A DNA stretch of 34,813 bases, from the NCBI GenBank assembly GCA_964551295.1, contig CAZKDJ010000018.1:1-34813 (forward strand), read 5' to 3'. The stretch comes from JAFGED01 sp964551295. GTDB taxonomy: Bacteria > Chloroflexota > Anaerolineae > B4-G1. Position numbers and translations under genes: made by a program. The notes beneath the pieces were generated by a model, which saw nothing but the letters and a program-made list of their open reading frames with translations, did not search any database and was not told where the DNA came from. The stretch's first letter is position 1. Each line of letters starts with the position of its first letter. This document shows positions 25,785 through 34,477 of this stretch, piece after piece.

Positions 25785-27059
25785 ATGGCAACACAAGCTC
25801 AGACCATCGATGTGGCCAGCCCATCCAAACTCAATTGGAAAGATATCCTGATCACGCTGCTGATGCTAATCGTGGGCGGCGTCGTCCTGGTGATGGGAGG
25901 GTTCGGGACCCAGCCCGGCGACCAAGCCACCTTCACCGATCAGATGCTGGGAAATCTCTTCACTCTGCCCTCGCAGGCCACGCTCTACACCATCGGCTGC
26001 GTGTGCATCCTCTTTGCCGGGCTGCGGTTGGTGCGGACGTTACGCTCCATCAAATCGATTCTCGCCTGGGGCCTGGTCTTTTTGGTCGCCTTTGGGTTCC
26101 TGGTCTGGATAACCAGCGGCACCCAGTTGAACATCACCGGCATGGTCCAATCCATGCTCACCGCGGCCACACCCCTGACCCTGGGCGCGCTTTCAGGCAT
26201 CCTGTGCGAGCGGGCGGGTATCATCAACATCGCCATCGAGGGCATGATGCTCTCCGCTGCCCTGGCCGCCGTCGCCTTTGCCGGCGTGTTCAATAGCCTG
26301 TGGATGGGCCTGCTGGCCGCCAGCCTGGTCGGCGGGATCATGGCCGCCATCCACGCCGTGCTGTCCATCAAGTACAAGGTGGACCAGATCATCTCCGGCA
26401 CGGTGATCAACATTCTGGCCGCCGGCGGGACCCGGTTCCTGAACCTGCGCCTGCTGGAGCCGGCGGGGATGAGCACGCCAGGGCAGATCGGCTCCATACG
26501 CATCCCGCTATTGGCCGATATTCCCATCATCGGCCCCATCCTGTTCGATAACCCACCGACCGTGTTCATCATGCTGATCCTGACGCTGGCCGTCAGCTAC
26601 GTCATCTTTTTCACCCCGTGGGGGTTGCGCATGCGCGCCTGCGGCGAGCACCCCCGCGCCGCAGACACCGTCGGCGTCCACGTCAACCGCATGCGCTACA
26701 TCAGCGTGATCGGCGGCGGCCTCATCGCCGGAATCGCGGGCGCCTACTTTCCCCTGGACATCGTGGGGGCCTTTGAGGACAACATGACGCGCGGGCAGGG
26801 GTTCGTCGCGCTGGCGGCGATGATCTTTGGCAACTGGAACCCGCTGGGCGGCTTTTTGGCCGCGCTCCTGTTTGGGTTCGCCGACGCCCTGCAGGTCAAG
26901 ATGCAGATCCTCGAGCCGGTGCTGCCCTTCGTAAACGTCTCGATCCCGCCCGAGTTCCTGCAGATGGCGCCCTATATCCTGACCATCGTCGTTGTCGCCG
27001 GCGTCGTGGGACGCTCTCGGCCCCCGGCAGAGGAAGGCAAGCCTTACGAGAAGCAGTAA
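25785..27059 (+). CDS. Nucleoside ABC importer permease 2 with N-terminal membrane extension
   Basis: This 424-residue permease is of the BPD_transp_2/YufQ type. The core starts near residue 118 with SMLTAATPLTLGALSGILCERAGIINIAIEGMM-like signature residues (CERAGIINIAIEGMM, 141-155), then KYKVDQIISGTVINI, GLRMRACGEHPRAADTVGV and GFVALAAMIFGNWNPLGG. YufQ-type proteins normally have about 310 residues. Roughly 115 additional N-terminal residues hold about three hydrophobic helices (near 20-40, 66-84 and 92-110). The ATG at 25785 follows AAGGAG, 10 nt after the permease 1 stop. It is the last transporter gene; no clear terminator follows directly, but structured RNA lies in the next 380 nt. Confidence 0.92.
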   Translation: MATQAQTIDVASPSKLNWKDILITLLMLIVGGVVLVMGGFGTQPGDQATFTDQMLGNLFTLPSQATLYTIGCVCILFAGLRLVRTLRSIKSILAWGLVFLVAFGFLVWITSGTQLNITGMVQSMLTAATPLTLGALSGILCERAGIINIAIEGMMLSAALAAVAFAGVFNSLWMGLLAASLVGGIMAAIHAVLSIKYKVDQIISGTVINILAAGGTRFLNLRLLEPAGMSTPGQIGSIRIPLLADIPIIGPILFDNPPTVFIMLILTLAVSYVIFFTPWGLRMRACGEHPRAADTVGVHVNRMRYISVIGGGLIAGIAGAYFPLDIVGAFEDNMTRGQGFVALAAMIFGNWNPLGGFLAALLFGFADALQVKMQILEPVLPFVNVSIPPEFLQMAPYILTIVVVAGVVGRSRPPAEEGKPYEKQ

Positions 27060-27132
27060 CCGAGCGCCTGCCGCAGAGTCCTCGGTCACGTGGCCTACGG
27101 GTGCATCGGTAAGGCGGATAGGAAGTCAACTA

Positions 27133-27206
27133 CTACCGGCTGAAAGCCGGTAGCTTGGAGCGCGACTGAAAGTCGCCTGAAGCTCGCCAGCGCGGCGTCT
27201 ACGCCG
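27133..27206. repeat. Cluster of three small hairpins, two with GAA loops
   Basis: CTACCGGCT-GAA-AGCCGGTAG (27133-27153), GCGACT-GAA-AGTCGC (27162-27176) and CGGCG-TCTA-CGCCG (27193-27206). An outer AGCTT/AAGCT pairing (27152-27156 with 27180-27184) encloses the second. Such GAA-loop palindromes recall REP-like or IS200/IS605-associated end structures. Confidence 0.6.
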
Positions 27207-27341
27207 TATTTGTAGGTAGCACTCAACAACCAGAAAACAAGCAAACAAGCCAGGGCACATTCCAGATGACATCGTGAAAGAAGAGCTTATGGCATACCGC
27301 CGACCGCTGCATTCAAACCGTCAGTGCGGTGTTGAAAACGG

Positions 27342-27366
27342 CCCACCTAAAGGTGGGGGTTTCTAC
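27342..27366 (+). terminator. CCCACCT/AGGTGGG hairpin with weak T-rich tail
   Basis: A 7-bp stem (27342-27348 with 27351-27357) has a tight AA centre, followed by GGTTTCT. It could terminate the transporter transcript. Hairpins of this sequence type with a GGTTTCTAC tail are also typical of right ends of IS200/IS605 elements. Confidence 0.45.
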
Positions 27367-27443
27367 CCTATTTACAGACAATGATGCAAGAAGCAAGGGG
27401 CAAGAAACGGGCCGATCTTGCATCCTGCCTCATTTGAAAGATT

Positions 27444-28772
27444 ATGGCTACATTTCTAATCAAGGGCGTCACAGCCGTCACCCTCGACGACCAAGACCGC
27501 ATCCTACACGATATTGACATTGCCATCAAGGACCGCACAATCGTGGCCGTCGGTGAGCCGCCTACTGGCTTTGCCGCCGACGAGGTGATCGACGGACGGG
27601 AACGCGTGGCGCTGCCCGGATTCTTTAACGCCCACACCCACGCGGCGATGACGCTGGAGCGCGGCTGGGCCGAGGATTTGCCCTTCGAGCGCTGGCTCAA
27701 CGAAAAGATATGGGTCGCCGAGTCAGCGTTGGAGGAGGAGGACGTCTACGGGGGTGCGGCGCTGGCCTGCTGCGAGATGGTGCGCGCCGGTATCGTCGGC
27801 TTTGCCGATCACTATTTCTGGATGGATCAGGTAGCGCGCGCCGTGGAAGAGGCAGGCGTAAAGGCCAACCTGGCCTGGTGCCAGTTCGGCATCGGCGCCG
27901 AGCACGAGGTGGGCGGGGTCACGCTGGAGGGCACGCTACGCTTCGTGCGGGATTGGCATGGCAAGGCCGATGACCGCATCCGCTGCGCGCTGGGTCCGCA
28001 CTCACCGTACATGTGCCCGCCCGCCTTCCTGCGCCAGGTGGTCGAGGCGGCCCACGACCTTAGCGTCGGCATCCACCTCCACGTATCCGAATCGCGGGAG
28101 CAGGTCGACAAATCCCTGGCCGACCACGGCGCGACGCCGGTGGCCCACCTGGCGAACCTGGGCGTCTTTGACGTACCCACCACCGCCGCCCACTGCAACG
28201 TCGCCAGCGACGACGACATCGCCATCCTGGCCGAGAAGGACGTGCACGTGGCCCACACGCCCAAGACCTACCTCAAGCTGGCGATGGAGATGCCCCCTCT
28301 GCCGCGATTATTGGCAGGAGACGTGGATGTGGCGCTGGGCACCGACGGCCCGGCATCCAACAGCGATCTGAACATGCTGGAGGTGCTACGCATCACGGGG
28401 CTGTATCACAAACACGGGCTGGGTCAGCCCGACGCGCTGCCCCGCATCCAGCTCCTGCGGCTGGCGACGCAGGCCGGCGCGCGGGCGATGGGGTTCAAGG
28501 GCAGCGGTGCCTTGGCCCCTGGTCACCCTGCCGACCTGATCCTGCTCGACACTCGCGCGCCCCACTGGTTCCCGCGCCACGACCTGGCCGCCGGCGTGGT
28601 CTACGCCGCGCACCCCTGCGACGTGAGCCACGTCATCGTCGATGGTCGAATCATCCTGCGCGACGGCGAACTGCTGACGCTGGACGAGGAACGCATCCGC
28701 TACGAGGCCGAGCGGCGCGCCTTCCGCATGGTCGGCACCCCAATGAGCCAGGTGCGCGCTTACCAAGGGTAG
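27444..28772 (+). CDS. Amidohydrolase, probable 5-methylthioadenosine/S-adenosylhomocysteine deaminase
   Basis: This 442-residue metal-dependent hydrolase of the MtaD/TrzN/SsnA group deaminates adenine nucleosides such as MTA, SAH or adenosine. Metal ligands: His64-x-His66 (FNAHTHAAM), His in HLHVSES, His in TAAHCNVAS and the catalytic Asp in LGTDGPASNSDLNML. ERGWAEDLPFERWL, shortly after the HTH motif, is the substrate-side segment typical of MTA/SAH deaminases. The C-terminal part has the family closing LAPGHPADLILLD. It is cytoplasmic. It follows the nucleoside importer by 384 nt on the same strand, which supports a role in using imported or endogenous nucleosides. Substrate specificity cannot be fixed from sequence; guanine or cytosine deamination is less likely. 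Confidence 0.88.
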   Translation: MATFLIKGVTAVTLDDQDRILHDIDIAIKDRTIVAVGEPPTGFAADEVIDGRERVALPGFFNAHTHAAMTLERGWAEDLPFERWLNEKIWVAESALEEEDVYGGAALACCEMVRAGIVGFADHYFWMDQVARAVEEAGVKANLAWCQFGIGAEHEVGGVTLEGTLRFVRDWHGKADDRIRCALGPHSPYMCPPAFLRQVVEAAHDLSVGIHLHVSESREQVDKSLADHGATPVAHLANLGVFDVPTTAAHCNVASDDDIAILAEKDVHVAHTPKTYLKLAMEMPPLPRLLAGDVDVALGTDGPASNSDLNMLEVLRITGLYHKHGLGQPDALPRIQLLRLATQAGARAMGFKGSGALAPGHPADLILLDTRAPHWFPRHDLAAGVVYAAHPCDVSHVIVDGRIILRDGELLTLDEERIRYEAERRAFRMVGTPMSQVRAYQG

Positions 28773-28806
28773 GTCCCCGGGTTGAATTTGGAAAAGGAGG
28801 TGGTAT

Positions 28807-28845
28807 TTGAACAATACGCTCCTAAATCGATCGAGAAGCTGTTAG
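28807..28845 (+). CDS. Possible 12-residue leader ORF
   Basis: A TTG start at 28807 follows AAAAGGAGGTGG and reads MNTLLNRSRSC-like codons to a TAG at 28843-28845. The ribosome binding site is very strong for so short a frame. It lies in the leader of the large exported protein gene. It resembles the AAGGAGGTG start at 21162-21170. Confidence 0.2.
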   Translation: MNNTLLNRSRSC

Positions 28846-28847
28846 GG

Positions 28848-28935
28848 CCTAACCCTGCAAATCCTTGCACATCGAGCAGGAAATCAGAGCCGGCCTTCCT
28901 GGTCAACATTTTGGTTCCGGCCTGGCCGGGTTAGG
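28848..28935 (+). other. Inverted repeat in the leader of the exported protein gene
   Basis: CCTAACCC (28848-28855) and GGGTTAGG (28928-28935) are complementary and enclose 72 nt containing further GGCC/GGCC pairing. The closing arm ends about 29 nt before the start codon. It may be a regulatory fold of the mRNA leader. Confidence 0.4.
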
Positions 28936-28963
28936 AAAGCGCATGAAGGAAAGGAGTCTTCAA

Positions 28964-31900
28964 ATGACCTTCAAAATTGGAACGACCAAACTTGTGCTGA
29001 CCGCCGCCCTGGCATTGACTCTTTTTGGCGGCGCGATATGGCTCCTGGCACTGAGACAGCCAGCCACCGCCGCGGCGGCAATCAACGCCCCCGCAGCGAC
29101 ACAGGGCCTGCCCACGCCCTACCTCAACCACCCCGACGTCGTCGACGCTCCTTACGACAATCCACCTGCTCCCACCGTCGATGGAGCCATCGCCCCCGGC
29201 GAGTACGCCGGGGCGGGCAAGGTCGCCTTCGAGGGATATGGCGGTTACTACGACGAGGTCGAGGTATTCTTCACCCAGGATGGCAGCACCCTCTACGTGG
29301 CCTTCGAGCTACAGGACAAGGTAAACCACGCCCTCGTACCCGCCGTCTCGATCTTTTTGGACACCAACAACGACGGAGGCAGCGCCCCCCAGACCGATGA
29401 CTTTCGGTTCGAGATAAGGCGCAACGGCGGCACAGCCACCTGGCAGGGCGACGGGGCAACCTGGATCGCCACCTCCCTCGCCTGGGCTAACGGGAAGACA
29501 GAGACGATGTCCGGCTGGTCAGCCGAATTCGCCATCCCCTTCACGACCATCGGCATCGGAGGCGGGGCTTTCCAGGAACTGGGATTAGCCCTGAGTAACA
29601 GCGGGATCGCACCCCAGGATCACTATTGGCCAGGGGGAGCCAGCCCGGCGCAACCCTCCACATGGGGTTCGCTGGTCTCTTCCAGCGACTGGGACGACGC
29701 CTTCTACTGGAAGCCGGGTCCGTGGGAGGATTACGCCCCCTCGGGCATGCCCGACTTTGACCAGAAGAAGGCAGCGTGGAGCATGGGCGTCATCTCCACC
29801 CACTGCGGCCCGGTGGCCATGGCCAACTCGCTGTGGTGGTTCGACAGCAAATTCGAGACGCTCACCGGCACCACGCCGCCCATCATCAGCGATACCTACC
29901 GCCTGGTGACATCCTACAGCCCCGGCGTCTGGGACGATCACGACCCCCAGAACGTGATCCCCTTTGTCGACGATCTGGCGAAAAGATACTTTGGCACCAA
30001 CCAGGGGCTCATCGGCACCAGCGTGATCAGCATGTTCCACGGCACCCACCAATACCTGCGCGATCACGGCCTGTGGGACGACTACCAGGTGACCCTGGTC
30101 GTCTCTCCCACCTTCCGCTGGGTGGCCGACGAGGTCACGCGCAGCGAGGACGTGGTCCTGCTGCTGGGGTTCTACGAGTGGCAGGAAACCGTCCCAGGCG
30201 GGCAATGGGTGCGCGTCGGCGGCCACTATGTCAACGTCGCCGGGGTGGATCCCAACGGGCCTGCGATCGCCTTCAGCGATCCTTTCGTGGACAATGCCGA
30301 GGTGACGGGCGCAGGCCGCGTGCTTAGCGGCACGCTGATCACCCACTACCCGCCCCATCCCGGCCCCGATCCGACGATTCACGACGACGCCGGCAACGTC
30401 TCCCACGACGTTTACACGGTCACAGATACCACCAGCCCCGGCGGCATCTGGGGGCCGGCCGGGTATCCCTGGCAGGAGTTCAGGGGCTGGTTCACGGGAT
30501 TTGAGCCCATATCAGTCAACCCGCACCCCGAGATCGAGAACGGCCCATACATGGGAAGCGAGGAGATACAGGTCGAGGTGGAATACGCGCTGGCTGTTTC
30601 GCCCTACACGTGGAAGTCCAGCGGCGAATGGGAGGTCGACCTCACCAGCCCTGCCGGGGGCGCCTGGCAGCCGTGGCAGGACTATGCCATCAACGGGGTG
30701 CCCGATTTCGACCAGAAGCAGGATAATTGGAGAATGAGCGGGCCTATGGGCTGGCAGTGGACCTACTGCGGCCCCGCCTCGGCGGCCAACTCGCTGTGGT
30801 GGTTCGACAGCAAGTTCGAGCCCAGTCCTGTCGCGCCTACCACGCCCGGGATCAACGACGGTTATCCCCTGGTGCAGAGCTACGATCCTACGGGAGCATG
30901 GGATGACCACGACCCCTCCAACGTGGAGTACAGCAGTACATCAATCGAGTTCGTGGACGATCTGGCCTGGTACTTTGACACCGACGGACAGCAATCAGGC
31001 ACTCTGCACGCCGGCACCGTCATCACCGATGTGTACAAAGGACTCGAGGCATACATACAAAACAAGGCGCTACGCCAGGGGTACGTGATCACAATGACCA
31101 AGAGCCCCGACTTTTGGTGGGTGGCCGAGGAGGTGGAGCACAGCGAGGACGTGATCCTGCTGCTGGGCTTTTGGCAGGACCAGGGTGGCGAATGGGTGCG
31201 GCTGGGCGGCCACTATGTCACCGTGCCCGGCGTCGACAAGCAGGGCGGGTTCATCGCCTTCTCCGACCCCTACTACGACGGGGCCGAGTACGCCTGGCCT
31301 TATGCCTATCCCGCCGGCACGCCCACGGTGCTGGGCCGCGTCGCCGACGGCTGGCTGATCCCACATCCACCTTACCACTCACACGCGCCCACCGTCCACA
31401 ACGACGCGGGCAACGTCTCTCACGACGTCTACTACGTCACTCCCACCGACAGCCCCGGCGGCGTGTGGGGACCCAGGAACTATGTCGAAGGCGGCTTTAC
31501 CAGCGTCGAGCCCTTCTGGGGATTGAACGGCACGGTGGGATATCCTCCTGCCTCCCCCGATCCCATCCAGGCCGAGGTCGACTGGGCCGTCGCCGTCTCG
31601 CCCGTGGCCGACGTGTGGGCCAACAAGGCCTTTGACCCCACCACCGCCATACCGGGGGACACGGTCACCATCACCATCCGGTTCGGCAACGACGGTTCCC
31701 TGGCAGCCGAGAACGTGGTTCTGACCGAGACGCTGCCCAGTGGGCTGATCAGTCCCGCCGTCGTCGGTACCTGGACGTCGAACGGGAGTCCAGTCGTGCA
31801 TCGGACAGGCACGGCCTTTACCTGGGACCTGCCTGATCTGAAGTGGAAGGAATGGGGGGTGATCACCCTCACCGCTCAGGTCGATCCCTCGCTCGTCTGG

Positions 31901-33097
31901 CCGGCGACCACGACGCTCATCAACACTGTCGAGATCAGCACCAGCAGCATCGAACAGTACCAGATCGCCGAACTACCCAACACCGCCACGGCAACAGTGA
32001 CCGTGCAGACGGCCGACGTGCAGATCGCCAAGTCGGTGCAGCCCGCAAAGCTCAAGGCCGGCGACTGGCTAACCTACACCATCGTGTACACCAACAGCGG
32101 CTCGGTGCCAGCGGTCAACACGGTGATTACCGACCAACTGCACACGTGGCTGGTGAACGCCAGCTACAGCGGCCCCTGGACTTCTTACCCGTCCGTCATA
32201 GTGCCCGTCCCCACCGGCCGCTACGTGTGGTCCATTGGCAGTGTCCCGGCCGGCGGCTGGGGCATCATCACCGTCACCGCCCAGGTCAGCCCCACGCTCA
32301 GCGGCGGGGGCACGCTGCCCAACGACGTCTCCATCAGCACCGATACCCCGGAGAGCGACTATACCAACAACACCGCCAGCGCCAGCAACACCGTCCTCTA
32401 CCATGGCGTGGACCTCCATCCACCCACAGCCGGCTTAACAAACAATCCGGGCGAGGTCGTCACCTACACGCTGGCGATCTATAACACCGGCAACCTCACA
32501 GATACCTATAACATCGCTGGCAGCATATCCGGGGAAGCTTGGGCGACGAACTGGCCAGTCTCGGCCGGGCCGGTGGCGGGGGGCAGCAGCGCCCAGATCA
32601 ACATCACCGTACAGATCTCCTCCACCGCCCAATCGGGCGACACGAGTACCGCCACCATCGTCGCCACCTCACAGGGGGATAGCAGCAAGAGCGCCACGTC
32701 GGTGCTGACCACGACGGCGCAGACGGGCACCATCACGCACGGCGTGGAGGTCGCGCCCGCGACGGCCATGGGCAACGGCGACCCCGGCGACACCGTCACC
32801 TACACCCTGCGCATCACCAACACCGGCACCGCCGCCGACGTCATTGGGTTGAGCTACACGGGGCCGAGCACATGGACGGTGGGCTTCTCGGCCAACCCTG
32901 TGAGCCTGGCAGCCGGCGCAGGGGCCGATGTCAAAGTCATCGTCACCATCCCAGCGACCGCGCCCGATGGCAGCACCGGCGTCGTCACCGTCACCGCCGC
33001 CTCCCAGTCCGACCCGACCAAGACGGATACCGCCGTCCTCACGACGACGGTCTCCTGGCGATTCATCTACCTGCCCATCGTCATGCGCAACCACTGA
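28964..33097 (+). CDS. Large exported protein: CBM9-like, two C39-like peptidase domains, DUF11 and NEW3-like repeats
   Basis: This is a 1377-residue protein. It has a signal peptide (about 1-40, ending in an Ala-rich cleavage region) and a CBM9-like domain (about 65-230, from PTVDGAIAPGEYAG). Two papain-like C39-type domains follow: the first with Cys281 (THCGPVAMANSLWWFDS), His421 (VGGHYV) and Asp439 (FSDPF); the second with Cys602 (YCGPASAANSLWWFDS), His750 (LGGHYV) and Asp768 (FSDPY). Each repeat ends with NVSHDVY and SPGGxWGP. Then come two DUF11 repeats (from about 880 and 1016), two NEW3-like repeats (about 1148 and 1260) and the tail FIYLPIVMRNH, a type common at the ends of exported Chloroflexota proteins. 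The start at 28964 follows AAAGGAG; an ATG at 28943 is possible. It probably processes or binds cell-surface polymers outside the cell; the substrate is unknown. Confidence 0.88.
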   Translation: MTFKIGTTKLVLTAALALTLFGGAIWLLALRQPATAAAAINAPAATQGLPTPYLNHPDVVDAPYDNPPAPTVDGAIAPGEYAGAGKVAFEGYGGYYDEVEVFFTQDGSTLYVAFELQDKVNHALVPAVSIFLDTNNDGGSAPQTDDFRFEIRRNGGTATWQGDGATWIATSLAWANGKTETMSGWSAEFAIPFTTIGIGGGAFQELGLALSNSGIAPQDHYWPGGASPAQPSTWGSLVSSSDWDDAFYWKPGPWEDYAPSGMPDFDQKKAAWSMGVISTHCGPVAMANSLWWFDSKFETLTGTTPPIISDTYRLVTSYSPGVWDDHDPQNVIPFVDDLAKRYFGTNQGLIGTSVISMFHGTHQYLRDHGLWDDYQVTLVVSPTFRWVADEVTRSEDVVLLLGFYEWQETVPGGQWVRVGGHYVNVAGVDPNGPAIAFSDPFVDNAEVTGAGRVLSGTLITHYPPHPGPDPTIHDDAGNVSHDVYTVTDTTSPGGIWGPAGYPWQEFRGWFTGFEPISVNPHPEIENGPYMGSEEIQVEVEYALAVSPYTWKSSGEWEVDLTSPAGGAWQPWQDYAINGVPDFDQKQDNWRMSGPMGWQWTYCGPASAANSLWWFDSKFEPSPVAPTTPGINDGYPLVQSYDPTGAWDDHDPSNVEYSSTSIEFVDDLAWYFDTDGQQSGTLHAGTVITDVYKGLEAYIQNKALRQGYVITMTKSPDFWWVAEEVEHSEDVILLLGFWQDQGGEWVRLGGHYVTVPGVDKQGGFIAFSDPYYDGAEYAWPYAYPAGTPTVLGRVADGWLIPHPPYHSHAPTVHNDAGNVSHDVYYVTPTDSPGGVWGPRNYVEGGFTSVEPFWGLNGTVGYPPASPDPIQAEVDWAVAVSPVADVWANKAFDPTTAIPGDTVTITIRFGNDGSLAAENVVLTETLPSGLISPAVVGTWTSNGSPVVHRTGTAFTWDLPDLKWKEWGVITLTAQVDPSLVWPATTTLINTVEISTSSIEQYQIAELPNTATATVTVQTADVQIAKSVQPAKLKAGDWLTYTIVYTNSGSVPAVNTVITDQLHTWLVNASYSGPWTSYPSVIVPVPTGRYVWSIGSVPAGGWGIITVTAQVSPTLSGGGTLPNDVSISTDTPESDYTNNTASASNTVLYHGVDLHPPTAGLTNNPGEVVTYTLAIYNTGNLTDTYNIAGSISGEAWATNWPVSAGPVAGGSSAQINITVQISSTAQSGDTSTATIVATSQGDSSKSATSVLTTTAQTGTITHGVEVAPATAMGNGDPGDTVTYTLRITNTGTAADVIGLSYTGPSTWTVGFSANPVSLAAGAGADVKVIVTIPATAPDGSTGVVTVTAASQSDPTKTDTAVLTTTVSWRFIYLPIVMRNH

Positions 33098-33117
33098 GAG
33101 TAAACGGGCATCACCTG

Positions 33118-33155
33118 GCAGGGGCGCGTCGCGACGCGCCCCTGCTTGTTCTTTT
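33118..33155 (+). terminator. Palindromic terminator of the exported protein gene
   Basis: GCAGGGGCGCGTCG (33118-33131) and CGACGCGCCCCTGC (33132-33145) form a perfect 28-bp palindrome, followed by TTGTTCTTTT. It lies 20 nt after the stop codon. Its core resembles the inverted-repeat arms at 105-203. Confidence 0.75.
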
Positions 33156-33174
33156 ACCATCCATCGGTTAGAAT
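33146..33174 (+). promoter_or_regulatory. Promoter candidate of the isocitrate/isopropylmalate dehydrogenase gene
   Basis: TTGTTC (33146-33151) and TAGAAT (33169-33174) are spaced by 17 bp. The -35 box shares bases with the T-rich tail of the preceding terminator. The start codon is 63 nt downstream. Confidence 0.55.
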
Positions 33175-33236
33175 GTGGGCGACTTGGCAGGCGCTTTATC
33201 ATTTTGCCAAATTGGCCAACCATCGGAGGACGCTTT

Positions 33237-34364
33237 ATGCCCAAGTACCGCATCGCGCTGATGCCCGGCGATGGCATCGGCCAGGACGTGATGGAAGCCG
33301 CCCAGATCGTGCTCGACCAGATCGCGCTCGACGCCGAGTACGTGCCCGCCGACATCGGCTGGGAGTTCTGGCGCACCGAGGGCGAGCCGCTGCCGCAGCG
33401 CACGGTCGAAACGCTCAAGACGTGCGACTGCGCCCTCTTCGCCGCCATCACCTCCAAGCCCAAGCAGGAGGCCGGGGCGGAGCTGGTTCCCGAATTGCAG
33501 GGGAAAGGCCTCGTCTACCGCAGCCCCATCGTACGCCTGCGCCAGATGTTCGACCTCTATACTAACCTGCGTCCGTGCAAGGCGTTCCCCGGCAACCCGC
33601 TCAACTTGCGCGACGACGTCGACCTGGTCGTCTTTCGCCAGAACACCGAGGGGCTCTACGCCGGGGTCGAGTTCCATCCGCTGCCGGACGAGGTGCGGGC
33701 GGCGCTAAAGGCCCACAACCCGCGGATGGCCGCGTTCGACGCTGTGCCGGGTGAGGACGTGGCGCTCTCCTGCCGGGTCTTTACGCGGGAGGGCTGCCGG
33801 CGCATCGTGCGCCGCGCCTTCGAGTACGCTCAAGCTCACGGCTATCCCACCGTCACGCTGGTGGAGAAACCCAACGTGATCCGCGAGACCTCGGGGCTGA
33901 TGGTGCGCGAGGCGCGAAAAATAGCCGCCGAGTACTCCGGCATCGAGTTGTGGGAGACGAACGTGGACGCCATGGTCATGTGGCTGGTCAAGAACCCGCA
34001 GAATTACGGCGTGCTGGTCTCCAGCAACATGTTCGGCGACATCATCTCCGACCTGGCGGCCCAGTTGGTGGGCGGATTGGGATTTGCCTCCAGTGGCAAC
34101 ATCGGCGACGATTTTGCAATTTTCGAACCCACGCACGGCTCGGCCCCCAAGTACGCCGGGCAGTACAAGGTCAACCCCACCGCCATGCTCCTGGCGGTCA
34201 AGCTGATGCTGGACTGGCTGGGCGAGGGAGAGCAGGCGGGCGCGTTGGAGCAAGCCGTCGCCGGCGTCATCGCCGAGGGACGCGTGCGCACCTACGACCT
34301 GGGCGGGGACGCCTCGACGCTGGAGATGGCGCAGGCAGTGGCGAGGCGGTTGAAGGTACCCTGA
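33237..34364 (+). CDS. Isocitrate/isopropylmalate family dehydrogenase
   Basis: This 375-residue enzyme performs NAD(P)-dependent oxidative decarboxylation of a 2-hydroxy acid. Visible motifs: MPGDGIGQDVM at the N-terminus, RLRQMFDLYTNLRPCKAFPG (substrate-binding Arg residues), FRQNTEGLYAGVEF, the Lys of VEKPNVIRETSG, and the family signature NMFGDIISDLAAQLVGGLGF with the metal-binding Asp residues, then EPTHGSAPKYAG. Length fits NAD-type isocitrate, homoisocitrate and isopropylmalate dehydrogenases, and the substrate cannot be chosen from sequence alone. No leu or TCA gene is next to it. The ATG at 33237-33239 has GGAGG 8 nt upstream; the longer open frame upstream overlaps the exported protein and is not used. 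Confidence 0.9.
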   Translation: MPKYRIALMPGDGIGQDVMEAAQIVLDQIALDAEYVPADIGWEFWRTEGEPLPQRTVETLKTCDCALFAAITSKPKQEAGAELVPELQGKGLVYRSPIVRLRQMFDLYTNLRPCKAFPGNPLNLRDDVDLVVFRQNTEGLYAGVEFHPLPDEVRAALKAHNPRMAAFDAVPGEDVALSCRVFTREGCRRIVRRAFEYAQAHGYPTVTLVEKPNVIRETSGLMVREARKIAAEYSGIELWETNVDAMVMWLVKNPQNYGVLVSSNMFGDIISDLAAQLVGGLGFASSGNIGDDFAIFEPTHGSAPKYAGQYKVNPTAMLLAVKLMLDWLGEGEQAGALEQAVAGVIAEGRVRTYDLGGDASTLEMAQAVARRLKVP

Positions 34365-34477
34365 CCGACGACCAATAGGCAGCCTGCCGCCCAGCAAACG
34401 TGGGCGATCCGTCCGGCACATCCCCTTACCCTCCGGTATAATGATTCGCGAACATCTAGTAACTACTGGAGGGCACC

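Larger units (their letters stand above)
27060..27443. other. Intergenic region with clustered hairpins
   Basis: No gene is seen in about 384 nt. Near its start are three consecutive hairpins (27133-27206), and near its end one CCCACCT/AGGTGGG hairpin (27342-27357). Between them lies AT-richer sequence with ACAAGCAA-type short repeats (about 27237-27252). The mix could be an element remnant or the 3-prime untranslated region of the transporter operon. Confidence 0.5.

Noticed and set aside
32928..33236. 103-residue N-terminal extension of the isocitrate/isopropylmalate dehydrogenase frame
   Set aside because: It overlaps the exported protein in another frame and its translation is Arg/Ser/Pro-rich shadow; ATG at 33237 has a good GGAGG site.
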